Shown piece by piece: positions 17,390-24,715 of a stretch of 64,000 nucleotides of DNA (positions are counted from its first letter, which is position 1; every line of letters starts with the position of its first letter). Source of the DNA: Streptomyces sp. R21 (GTDB lineage: Bacteria; Actinomycetota; Actinomycetes; Streptomycetales; Streptomycetaceae); assembly GCF_041051975.1 (NCBI RefSeq), contig NZ_CP163435.1, positions 8,834,501-8,898,500 on the forward strand. The letters run 5' to 3'. The translations under genes and the position numbers were made by a program. Below the pieces are notes generated by a model. It was not told the origin of the DNA and ran no database searches. It saw only the letters and a list, made by a program, of their open reading frames with translations.

Positions 17390-17675
17390 TGCTGCGGACG
17401 CGGTGCGGTGTTCGACGTCTTCCGTACCGTGGTCCAGGGCTCACCACCCAGTGGCGCGGCCTGTACGCCGACAGGGCGTGGGGGAAGTGTCCTTGACGGT
17501 CGCTGGGCGAAGTGCACCGGATGATGCTCGGCGAGGCGCTCGCCGGGCATGGCCTGTCCGAGTTTCACCGACACCAACCGGGGTGAACTCGCGGCACCTG
17601 GCACCGCCTGCGCCAGTGGCCTGACAGCCGCGATGGTCTGTCCTCACGATCGGGGCCGAAGGACAAGTTCAGGCG
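17390..17675 (+). pseudogene. Type II haloacid dehalogenase relic
   Basis: Pieces of an L-2-haloacid dehalogenase appear in order but in different frames: AVFDVFRTVVQG (the DxxGT-type nucleophile loop, with Gly replaced by Arg), then EVHRMMLGEALAGHGLSEF, then TWHRLRQWPDSRDGLSS. Several frameshifts and a stop separate them. The order and spacing match the cap and core of the HAD type II family. The region ends against the SDR gene at 17669. Confidence 0.6.
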
Positions 17676-18382
17676 TTCGTGCCGCGCAGGTCCGGGTAGA
17701 GCGCCTCGACCGGGCCGCTCAGAGCCGCCTTGACCCCCTGGGTCAACTCGTCGGCCAGGACCTCGTACTCGCCGGCCTCGACCGCGTCGTAGACCGCCGT
17801 CACCAGCTGCGTCGGCAGCATCTTGGGCCCCTCGGCGTGCGCGGCCATGTCGGTGTCGACGTAGCCCATGTGCACGCCCGTCACGTGGACGCCCATGGGT
17901 GCGAGCTCGATGCGCAGCGAGTTGGTGGCCGACCACAGTGCGGCCTTGGACGCGCTGTAGGCGCCGCCGAAGGCGTACCAACTGGCAACGGAGTGCACGT
18001 CGATGAGGATCGACCCCTGCTTGGCGGCGAGGATCGGTGCGAAGGCGCGGGCAAGGAAGATCGGTCCGAAGAAGTTGGTCTCCATGTTCGCCCGGATGTC
18101 CGCCTCGGTGACGTCCAGCAGGCTCGCGCTCGGCGGGGTGGCGCCCGCGTTGTTGACGAGCACGGTGACGTCCGCCGCGGCGGCGACGGCCGCGTCGATC
18201 GACGCGCGGTCGGTGACGTCAAGGGTCAGGGGGACGATGCGTTCGTCGTCCCAGGCGCGGGGGGAACGGGCGGTGGCGTAGACCTTGGCGGCGCCGCGAG
18301 CCAGGGCGTCGTGGACGAAGTGGGTGCCGATACCGCCATTGGCGCCGGTGACGAGGACGACTGCTCCATCGAGGGAGGGCAT
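17669..18382 (-). CDS. Short-chain dehydrogenase/reductase
   Basis: 237 aa classical SDR. TGANGGIG (12-19), NNAG (77-80), Ser in DVHSVAS and YSASK (142-146) form the cofactor and catalytic set. The SDR_cA-like short form without membrane segments suggests a soluble NAD(P)-dependent alcohol or ketone enzyme. The ATG at 18382 was chosen over an upstream start. It diverges from the TetR at 18552 across a palindrome and is its probable target. Confidence 0.88.
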   Translation of the reverse strand: MPSLDGAVVLVTGANGGIGTHFVHDALARGAAKVYATARSPRAWDDERIVPLTLDVTDRASIDAAVAAAADVTVLVNNAGATPPSASLLDVTEADIRANMETNFFGPIFLARAFAPILAAKQGSILIDVHSVASWYAFGGAYSASKAALWSATNSLRIELAPMGVHVTGVHMGYVDTDMAAHAEGPKMLPTQLVTAVYDAVEAGEYEVLADELTQGVKAALSGPVEALYPDLRGTNA

Positions 18383-18512
18383 GGGTGTTCCTTCGTTCCA
18401 GGGGGATGTGAAGTGCGTGGCTCTGCACGGATGGAGCAATGACTGCTCGCCCTGTCATGGGAGAATGAGCGTAGCCATATTCGAGCCCACGCGGTACCGA
18501 GTGTAATCATAA

Positions 18513-18526
18513 CTGACTAAGGTCAG
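18513..18526. promoter_or_regulatory. Operator candidate CTGAC-4-GTCAG
   Basis: An inverted repeat of 5-bp arms (CTGACTAAGGTCAG) 26 bp before the TetR start at 18552, where a repressor would block the regulator's own promoter and possibly that of the divergent SDR. Confidence 0.45.
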
Positions 18527-18551
18527 AATCCTATTGCTGGAGGACATCGCC

Positions 18552-19154
18552 ATGTCTGTCGCCCCCCGGCCGGTCGGACGGCGCGAGCGGAACAAGCAGG
18601 AGAAATTCGACCGCATCGTCGCTGCCGCGACGGAGTTGTTCGCCGAACACGGCGTCGATGAGGTCACGACCCAGCAGATCGCCGACAAGGCCGACATCGG
18701 CACCGGGACCCTGTTCCTTTATGCCAAGACCAAGGGCGAACTCCTCCTGCTCGTGCAGAACGCCAAGTACATCGAAGCGCTCGAGCAGGGCCGGGCCGAC
18801 GCCGAGACCGTCCCCGGCGTGCTGGACGCGGTGATGGCGATCGTCCGGCCGATCGTGGAGTGCAATCGCACCCAGATCGACAACGGACGCACCTACCTGC
18901 GAGAGATGGTCTTCGGCGACCCCGAGGAGCCCCGGCACGGCGCGGCACTCGCCATCGTCGCGCAGACCGAGGAGGCCATCGCCGCCGTGCTCCGCCGAGA
19001 CAAGCGGGTCGCAGAGGGCGACGCCGCGACGCTGGCACACATCGTGTCCGCCGTGATGTTCCTCAGCATGGCGGTGAGCGTGAACATCGCCTTGAGCGTC
19101 GAGGAGATCGTGCAGGACATCCGGGGGCAGGTCGACGTCCTGCTGCCTCGCTGA
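18552..19154 (+). CDS. TetR family transcriptional regulator
   Basis: 200 aa. HTH in TTQQIADKADIGTGTLFLYA, and a ligand-binding domain very similar to that of the TetR at 12768-13391 (VVECNRTQIDNGRTYLREMV versus VVECVREQIENGRTYLHELV). GGAGGA precedes the ATG at 18552 by nine bases. It is divergent from the SDR gene. The paralogy suggests duplication of a regulator-enzyme module within the accessory region. Confidence 0.88.
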   Translation: MSVAPRPVGRRERNKQEKFDRIVAAATELFAEHGVDEVTTQQIADKADIGTGTLFLYAKTKGELLLLVQNAKYIEALEQGRADAETVPGVLDAVMAIVRPIVECNRTQIDNGRTYLREMVFGDPEEPRHGAALAIVAQTEEAIAAVLRRDKRVAEGDAATLAHIVSAVMFLSMAVSVNIALSVEEIVQDIRGQVDVLLPR

Positions 19155-19291
19155 AGCACGGCCGGCCTCCGTCCCAGGCGATCATCAGAATGGTTCTCGG
19201 CTACCCCATGGCTCTGATCCTGACCGCCGCGACCAGGCGGCGACTGTGGTTCCATCGGCGGGATTCCACCGCACCTGCATCTCGCCGGCGT

Positions 19292-20005
19292 TCACTCCGG
19301 AAGCAGTTCATCGGCCCGTTCGGCGACCTCTTGCCGTAGCGCGGCCCACAGGACGCGCACGGCGGCGTGTGTCACCGCCTCCCGGCGGACGGCCAGGGTG
19401 ATGGGGAGCCGGATGTCGATCTCGTCGGGGAGCAGCCGGCGCAGTTGCGTCCGCTGGGTCAGGAAGGCCGGAAGGACGCCGATGCCGGATCCCTGCCGGG
19501 TGGCTTCGAGTTGGGCGAAGACGTTCGTCGAGGAGAAGGCGGGGGTCATGCCGGGAAGGTGGCGCTCGATGTCGAGGTCGCCGACCTGCAGCATGGACTC
19601 GATGTAGAAGATGAGCGGGTGCTCGCGCAGCTCGGCCGGCGACTTCGGCCGGCCGTACTTGGCCAGGTAGTCGTCGCAGGCGCAGAGCCCCAGCGTGTAG
19701 TCGGTGAGGTGCTCGGTCACCAGGCGGCTGCTGGAGGGAACGCCGATGACTACGGCGGGATCGAAACCGGACGGGCGCAGGGCGAGCTGCCGTGTCGCGG
19801 TGATGAGTTCGACCTGGAGCCGGGGGTGGTGGCGGCGCACCCGTACGAGGGCGGGTGTGGCGAAGGCGGTGCCGAAGCCGTCGGGCGCGCTGACGCGCAC
19901 CGTGCCGTGCAGGGATGGCGAGTCCTGGCCCTCCACGGTGTCGACGACACGGTCGATGGCCTCCTCGATCACGCGCGCGCTGTCCGAGATGGCTCGTCCG
20001 ATCTC
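19292..20005 (-). pseudogene. LysR-type regulator lacking its DNA-binding domain
   Basis: The frame encodes a good LysR substrate-binding domain (LHGTVRVSAPDGFGTAFATP, then QVELITATRQLALRPSGFDP, GSGIGVLPAFL) but the N-terminal winged helix is absent. LysR similarity begins with EIGRAISDSARVIEEAID near 20000; just beyond, the opposite strand becomes an unrelated hydrolase fragment. A short in-frame ATG at 20032 would still allow a 246-aa product, but it could not bind DNA in the usual way. This is most likely a deletion/fusion relic. Confidence 0.7.
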
Positions 20006-20006
20006 C

Positions 20007-20610
20007 TTCTGCGCCGGCGGAGGCATCTGCACGATCCGAGAGCACAGTCACGCCGGGGATGCCGCGGCCAGTGAAGGGTTCTTCGCCTCCGCATACCGGC
20101 TCAACGCCCGAATCGCCGAGTATCCCGTCCCGATCGTGTCGCTCGTCGACGGCGTCTGTATGGGTGGCGGTCTGGGGCTGTCCGTCCACGGCGGCTTCCG
20201 CGTCGTCACCGAGAGCGCGGTGCCGGCGATGCCCGAGACCGGGATCGGGTTCTTCCCGGATATCGGGGCCAGCTACTTTCTGCCGAGGCTGCCCGGCGCG
20301 ATCGGCATGTATCTGAGGCTGACCGGGCACCGGCTCGACGCGGCCGACGCCCTGTACACGGGGCTGGCCATACACTTCGCCCCCAGCGACCGGCTCGCCG
20401 CAGTCGCGGACGCTTTGGCCGACAGCCCCGGTGACCCAGTGGACGTCGTCCTGAACTGTCTCGCCGACCGTTCCCCGGTGACGGAGAGCAGGCTGGCGGA
20501 CGTACGCGGTGACGTGGACTGGGCGTTCGGTGCGCCGACCCTCGGCGAGATCGAGAAACGCCTGCACCACCTCGACACCCCCTGGGCCGCAGCAGCGCTG
20601 CGTCACGGGC
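20007..20610 (+). pseudogene. 3-Hydroxyisobutyryl-CoA hydrolase fragment
   Basis: Starting inside the family motif FCAGG (20007), the frame runs EHSHAGDAAASEGFFASAYR, VPIVSLVDGVCMGGGLGLSV, PETGIGFFPDIGASYFLPRL, all diagnostic of the valine-pathway hydrolase of the crotonase fold. About 60 N-terminal residues are missing at the junction with the LysR relic, and homology ends near 20600, where the frame becomes Arg-rich. It is broken at both ends. The spacer 20611-20873 shows no gene. Confidence 0.75.
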
Positions 20611-20873
20611 CGGTCGGACGGCGGGGGATGCGGGGGATACGGCGATGTCCACGGCGCCGACGCGTCGTCGATGCAGGCCTGTCAGGCCGTGTCCGTCATG
20701 AGCGTCGATGACCGCGAGCCGTACGGGGTTTCGCCTCGCACGGCGACATCTGCGTCTGTTCACCTCGGCGGGCTCGCACAGGAGTGGCGGTTCTGGGCCG
20801 TGACCAACCCTGACGCGCAATGGATGCGAGGTATTGACCACGGCTCGGGTCGGCGATGTGGCCCGGCCTGACG

Positions 20874-21887
20874 TCAGTCGCCGTCGGTCACCATCGAGAC
20901 CACGACCTTGCCGGCCTTGGTACGGCCCTGCTCGACGTACGCCATCGCCTCGAGCGTCTGGTCGAACGGGAAGGTCCTGTCGACGACCGGGCGGAGCTTC
21001 CCGCTGTCGTAGAGGGCGCTGAGCTTGCGCAGCTGGGAGCCGTCGGCCTGCATGAAGAGGAACTGGTAGCGCACGCCCAGCGCCTTGGCCTGCTTGCGGA
21101 CCTTGCGGCTGAGCGTGTTCATCACCAGGCCCATGAACGAGGGGGCGCCGAGCTGCTTGGCGAACCCGGCGTCCGGCGGGCCGACGACACCGATGGCCAG
21201 ACCGCCGGGCCTCAGCACCGTCAGGGACTTCTCGAGGTTTGTCCCGCCCAGGGAGTCCAGCACCAGGTCGTAGCCGGACAGCACCTTGGAGAAGTCTTCC
21301 TTGGTGTAGTCGACGACGACGTCGGCCCCGAGGCTCCTGACCAGCTTCTCGGTGTCGGTGCCAGTCGTCGTCGCCACTGTGGCGCCGAGGTGCTTGGCGA
21401 GCTGGATGACCGTCGATCCGAGGCCACCGGCACCGGCGTGGATGAGTACCTTCTGGCCCGGCTGCACGCGGGCGCGGTCGACGAGGATCTGCCAGGCAGC
21501 CAGGGCCACCAGCGGTACTGCGGCTGCCTCTTCAAAGGTGAGTGAGGCCGGCTTGGGCGAGACATCGTCCTGGTCGATCGCGATGAACTCCGCGAAACTG
21601 CCGATCCGCAGGTCGCGGGGACGGGCGTAGACCTCGTCCCCCACTTCGAAGCCGCGTACGGCGGAACCGACACGCGTCACGACGCCGGACACGTCGTGGC
21701 CGAGGGTGAACGGAAGCCTGTACTTCAGGAGTTGCTTGAACTCTCCGTTGCGGACCATCTTGTCCAGCGGGTTGATGCCGGCAGCGCTCACTCTGACCAG
21801 GACGTCGCGGTCCCCGACGGTGGGCTCGGGTACCTGTGCGGCGCGGGCGCCGTCCTTGCCGTACTTCGCGACGACGAATGCCTTCAT
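20874..21887 (-). CDS. NADP-dependent zinc-less medium-chain oxidoreductase
   Basis: 337 aa, paralogue of 13541-14536 with the same layout: GDRDVLVRVSAAGINPLDKM, GHDVSGVV, Rossmann motif HAGAGGLGSTVIQLA, and VLDSLGGTNLEKSL. No zinc ligands. It is expected to reduce enones or quinones with NADPH. It diverges from the HxlR gene at 22003. HxlR proteins often control such electrophile-responsive reductases, which fits the AAGT-2-ACTT site in the spacer. Confidence 0.88.
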   Translation of the reverse strand: MKAFVVAKYGKDGARAAQVPEPTVGDRDVLVRVSAAGINPLDKMVRNGEFKQLLKYRLPFTLGHDVSGVVTRVGSAVRGFEVGDEVYARPRDLRIGSFAEFIAIDQDDVSPKPASLTFEEAAAVPLVALAAWQILVDRARVQPGQKVLIHAGAGGLGSTVIQLAKHLGATVATTTGTDTEKLVRSLGADVVVDYTKEDFSKVLSGYDLVLDSLGGTNLEKSLTVLRPGGLAIGVVGPPDAGFAKQLGAPSFMGLVMNTLSRKVRKQAKALGVRYQFLFMQADGSQLRKLSALYDSGKLRPVVDRTFPFDQTLEAMAYVEQGRTKAGKVVVSMVTDGD

Positions 21888-21947
21888 GCCGGCCGCCTTT
21901 CTGGGAGGCCCCGCTTCGCGTGCGCGGCCGGGTTGATGTGCCAGTTG

Positions 21948-21990
21948 TGACGCTACTTGCTGGGTATAGGAAAGTAAACTTAGGCGAGGT
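21948..21990. promoter_or_regulatory. HxlR operator/promoter candidate
   Basis: The spacer between reductase and HxlR contains GTATAGGAAAGTAAACTTAG with arms AAGT (21972-21975) and ACTT (21978-21981). The same block occurs upstream of the esterase at 10448 (10515-10560). Two independent copies make it a good candidate for the HxlR binding region. Confidence 0.55.
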
Positions 21991-22002
21991 TAGTATCACC
22001 CC

Positions 22003-22512
22003 ATGGATGTGTGGACCGAAGCTCTTCAGGACTCCGGCATGGACCCCCGTCTCGACCGGGACATGTCGAACTGCTCGATCGCGCGGACCCTTGAGGTCGT
22101 GGGGGAGAAGTGGACGATCCTGATCCTCCGCGAGGTCTGGTACGGCTCGTCCCGCTTCGGTGACTTCGAACGCGTCCTGGGCTGTCCTCGCAACCTGCTC
22201 GCGGCGCGACTCCGGATGCTGGTGGAGGAAGGGATCCTGGCCACCGAGACCTACAAGGAGCCGGGTGCGCGGAGCCGGCCGAAGTACGTGATCACCCCGA
22301 AGGGCATGGATCTCGTGCCGGCCGTGATGGGGCTCCTGCAGTGGGGCGACCGGTATCGCGCCGATCCGGAGGGGCCGGCCGTGCTGACGCGGCACCGTGG
22401 GTGCGGCGCGCACGTCAACGTCCACGTCCGCTGCGAACAAGGCCACTCCGTGCGGGAGGAAGACATCGAGAGCGTTCCTGGGCCCGCTTTTCGTATGAAG
22501 GCCGCCGAGTGA
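22003..22512 (+). CDS. HxlR family transcriptional regulator
   Basis: 169 aa. The single winged helix is complete: CSIARTLEVVGEKWTILILR (25-44), SRFGDFERVLGCPRNLLAAR, KYVITPKGMDLVPAVMGLLQ WGD. Cys24, just before the helix, is in the place where thiol-sensing HxlR/HypR proteins carry their redox cysteine. Other cysteines are at GCPRN and near the C-terminus (RGCGAH, CEQGH). It is divergent from the MDR reductase, so electrophile or disulfide sensing with induction of the reductase is plausible but unproven. Confidence 0.88.
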   Translation: MDVWTEALQDSGMDPRLDRDMSNCSIARTLEVVGEKWTILILREVWYGSSRFGDFERVLGCPRNLLAARLRMLVEEGILATETYKEPGARSRPKYVITPKGMDLVPAVMGLLQWGDRYRADPEGPAVLTRHRGCGAHVNVHVRCEQGHSVREEDIESVPGPAFRMKAAE

Positions 22513-22583
22513 GCTGAACGCGGTTGCGTCGGGCGATCGGCGCGACGTCGCCGGCTGTGGACGAGGGTGCCGGGTGGAGGACC

Positions 22584-23204
22584 TCAGCCTCTCGGGGTGT
22601 GCTCGCTCCGTCTGGCCCGGGCCTGGTGGAGGCGGACCTTGGTGCGGTTGCCGCAGCGCGCCATGGAGCACCAGCGGCGGTTGTGGGCAGGGGAGCGGTC
22701 CAAGAAGCGCAGGGCGCAGGTGTCCGCGCCGCAGACGCGTACGCGCCGGATCTCGGCGGACAGAAGTAGATCGACGGCATCCTGAGCGACGAGCGCCAAG
22801 GCGACCGCGGGGTCGGTGGCCAGGTTCGTGGTGCCGGCAGGCTCCAGGCGTCCGTCCGTGACGGCGATCTGCAGGGCGGGGCGCGGGGCCTGCGCTGCTG
22901 ATCGGTTGAGCGCCATGATGTCGTCGGCTGCGGGCAGCCGGCCGTCTGCGACCGCCAGTACGGCCCGGTCGACCGTCTCGCGCAGTCGGAGGCCCGACGC
23001 CAGGACGGCGGCAGCGGCGGAGCGCGGGGGGTCCGGTGCGAGCAGCCCGGCCTCTTGAAGCCAGAGGACCAGGTCGCCCGAACTCTGCAGTGTCTCGGCC
23101 GGCGGGGTCCGCCAACGGTTGCGCAGGGTGTTGACGAGGTCCAGGCAGACCCGCCCGCCGTCCCAGATCCACATGTCGTCCGTTGCCACGTCCCTATTCT
23201 GCAC
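22584..23204 (-). CDS. CGNR zinc-finger (ABATE-domain) regulator
   Basis: Up to 206 aa. The C-terminus carries the CGNR zinc finger: CGADTCALRFLDRSPAHNRR, then WCSMARCGNRTKV (Cys-x4-Cys ... Cys-x4-Cys). The N-terminal ABATE-type domain is seen in VCLDLVNTLRNRW. These are putative DNA-binding stress regulators common in actinobacteria. The start is uncertain: GTG 23204, GTG 23189 (after AGGG) or ATG 23174. It diverges from the dehalogenase-like gene, with a 19-bp inverted repeat between them. Confidence 0.85.
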   Translation of the reverse strand: MQNRDVATDDMWIWDGGRVCLDLVNTLRNRWRTPPAETLQSSGDLVLWLQEAGLLAPDPPRSAAAAVLASGLRLRETVDRAVLAVADGRLPAADDIMALNRSAAQAPRPALQIAVTDGRLEPAGTTNLATDPAVALALVAQDAVDLLLSAEIRRVRVCGADTCALRFLDRSPAHNRRWCSMARCGNRTKVRLHQARARRSEHTPRG

Positions 23205-23211
23205 GTTAGCT

Positions 23212-23230
23212 TAACCCTCTAAGAGGGTTA
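23212..23230. promoter_or_regulatory. Perfect inverted repeat between CGNR regulator and dehalogenase-like gene
   Basis: Arms TAACCCTCT (23212-23220) and AGAGGGTTA (23222-23230) surround a single A. The repeat is 22 bp before the ATG at 23253 and 8-23 bp before the regulator's start candidates, ideal for control of both genes. Confidence 0.65.
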
Positions 23231-23252
23231 GTTCGTGCTAGGAGGCAGATCC

Positions 23253-24125
23253 ATGGGACAGCCGACGGTGGCGACCGGAGTGAGTCAGGTGGACGGGGTC
23301 CGTCTGCACTACCTCCGCGCGGGATCCGGCCCTCTGCTCGTACTGCTCCACGGCTGGCCGCAGACCTCCGACTGCTGGCGGCCGGTGTTGGCGGATCTCG
23401 CCGCCGACCACACCGTCGTAGCACCTGACCTGCGCGGCTACGGCCTGAGCGACAAACCCGCCACCGGCTACGACAAGCGACGGATGGCCGCCGACATCGC
23501 CGGCCTCGTCGAAGCGCTCGGCTTCGAGAAGGCCTCGGTCGTGGGGCACGACCGCGGCGCGCGGGTGGGGCACCGCTGGGCGCTGGACCGCCCGGAGCAG
23601 GTGGAACGGCTGGCCGTGCTCGACATCGTGCCCACCCGGGAGATGTTCCGCCGCCTGGACGCCTCGCTTGCCTCCGGGTACTGGCACTGGCTGTTTCAGA
23701 TGCAGCCCGATCTGCCCGAGCGGCTGGTGGGGCATGACATGCGGGGGTATCTCGAGTACTTCTTCGAGCGGTGGACCTACAACCGCCACGGACTGACGCC
23801 CGATGCAGTCGACGGGTACGTCCGCGCCTTCTCCCGTCCGGGTGCCATGCGCGCGAGTTTCGACGATTACCGGGCCATGGAGCAGGACATCGCGCTGGAC
23901 GACATCGACGCCTCCGCGGGGCGCCGCCTCGCCATGCCGGTGCTGGCGTTGTGGGGTGCCGCGGGGCTGCCGGCCCGCTTGCCGACGCTGGAGATCTGGC
24001 GCGACTACGCGGATGACGTCACGGGTGCCGAGATCCCGGAATGCGGTCACTTCATCCCGGAAGAGCAGCCGGAGGCGCTGTTGGCGCACTTGCGCCCGTT
24101 CCTGGCCGGAGAGACGAACCGCTGA
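23253..24125 (+). CDS. Fluoroacetate-dehalogenase-like alpha/beta hydrolase
   Basis: 290 aa. The nucleophile elbow holds aspartate, not serine: VVGHDRGARVGHR with D100, R101 and R104. The other positions known from characterised fluoroacetate dehalogenases are all present: D124 (VLDIVPT), H145-W146 (GYWHWLF), Y206 (DDYRAME) and H266 (ECGHFIPEE). The arginines bind the carboxylate and His/Trp/Tyr form the halide pocket. Expected reaction: hydrolysis of fluoroacetate or another 2-haloacid to glycolate. AGGAGG nine bases upstream fixes the start. Haloalkane or epoxide substrates are less likely given the two arginines. It is divergent from the CGNR gene. Confidence 0.85.
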   Translation: MGQPTVATGVSQVDGVRLHYLRAGSGPLLVLLHGWPQTSDCWRPVLADLAADHTVVAPDLRGYGLSDKPATGYDKRRMAADIAGLVEALGFEKASVVGHDRGARVGHRWALDRPEQVERLAVLDIVPTREMFRRLDASLASGYWHWLFQMQPDLPERLVGHDMRGYLEYFFERWTYNRHGLTPDAVDGYVRAFSRPGAMRASFDDYRAMEQDIALDDIDASAGRRLAMPVLALWGAAGLPARLPTLEIWRDYADDVTGAEIPECGHFIPEEQPEALLAHLRPFLAGETNR

Positions 24126-24266
24126 CGCCGTCGCGGTGACGGACATTGCGTTCCTCCGGAAGGTGCGCACTGGCCGCATGGGCAAGTCGTCGGAGGGGCT
24201 TCGGCCACGGTGCGGTGCCTCCGCGCGCGGCGAATGAGCTTGAAGCGTGAAGGACGGGAGCGCCGA

Positions 24267-24300
24267 GGGGTGGCCCAGCTGCAACAGGCTGGGCCACCCC
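24267..24300. terminator. Strong bidirectional hairpin
   Basis: A perfect 13-bp stem, GGGGTGGCCCAGC (24267-24279) with GCTGGGCCACCCC (24288-24300), and an 8-nt loop. It separates the plus-strand dehalogenase gene from the minus-strand MFS relic. Confidence 0.7.
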
Positions 24301-24312
24301 CCGGCGTGGAGC

Positions 24313-24700
24313 TCAGATTGCGACCGATGCGCCGGCCGGAGCGTCTTCCGTGGCAAGGCCGGTAGCTGGGCCGTCAGCCCCGTGCCGCCGGGGCATCCGG
24401 AGAGTCAGGGCCGCCGCCAGGCCGCTCGCACCGGCACCGACCCAGAGCGCCGGCACCAGCCCGTCCACGAACACTGAGGCCGATTCGTAGCCGCCCTGCG
24501 CGGAGAACACCGCCGCCGGCGAGGCGACGCCTATGGCACCGCCGACCTCGCGGATCGCGTTGTCGGCACCGGAGGCTATGCCCTGCTCCTCCGGGCGGAC
24601 CGTGCTCATGACGAGGTTCGCGCTGGGAGCGAAGAACATACCCATGCCGACTGTGACAACGGGAGCGCCGCCGATGCGGTCGGACAGGTGCGGCCCATAA
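24313..24700 (-). pseudogene. MFS (DHA2-like) transporter C-terminal relic
   Basis: The frame encodes the last transmembrane region of a drug:H+ antiporter (VVTVGMGMFFAPSANLVMST, ASGADNAIREVGGAIGVA, FVDGLVPALWVGAGASGLAA) and a cytoplasmic tail. About 350 N-terminal residues are missing; upstream is the end of the acyl-CoA ligase. It probably marks where an export gene of the same operon was deleted. Confidence 0.7.
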
Positions 24701-24715
24701 CCCCAACTGTGCTGA

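Noticed and set aside
19308..20606. 432-codon minus-strand frame spanning the LysR and hydrolase relics
   Set aside because: It is out of frame with the LysR domain and antisense to the hydrolase, with Arg/Pro-rich composition.
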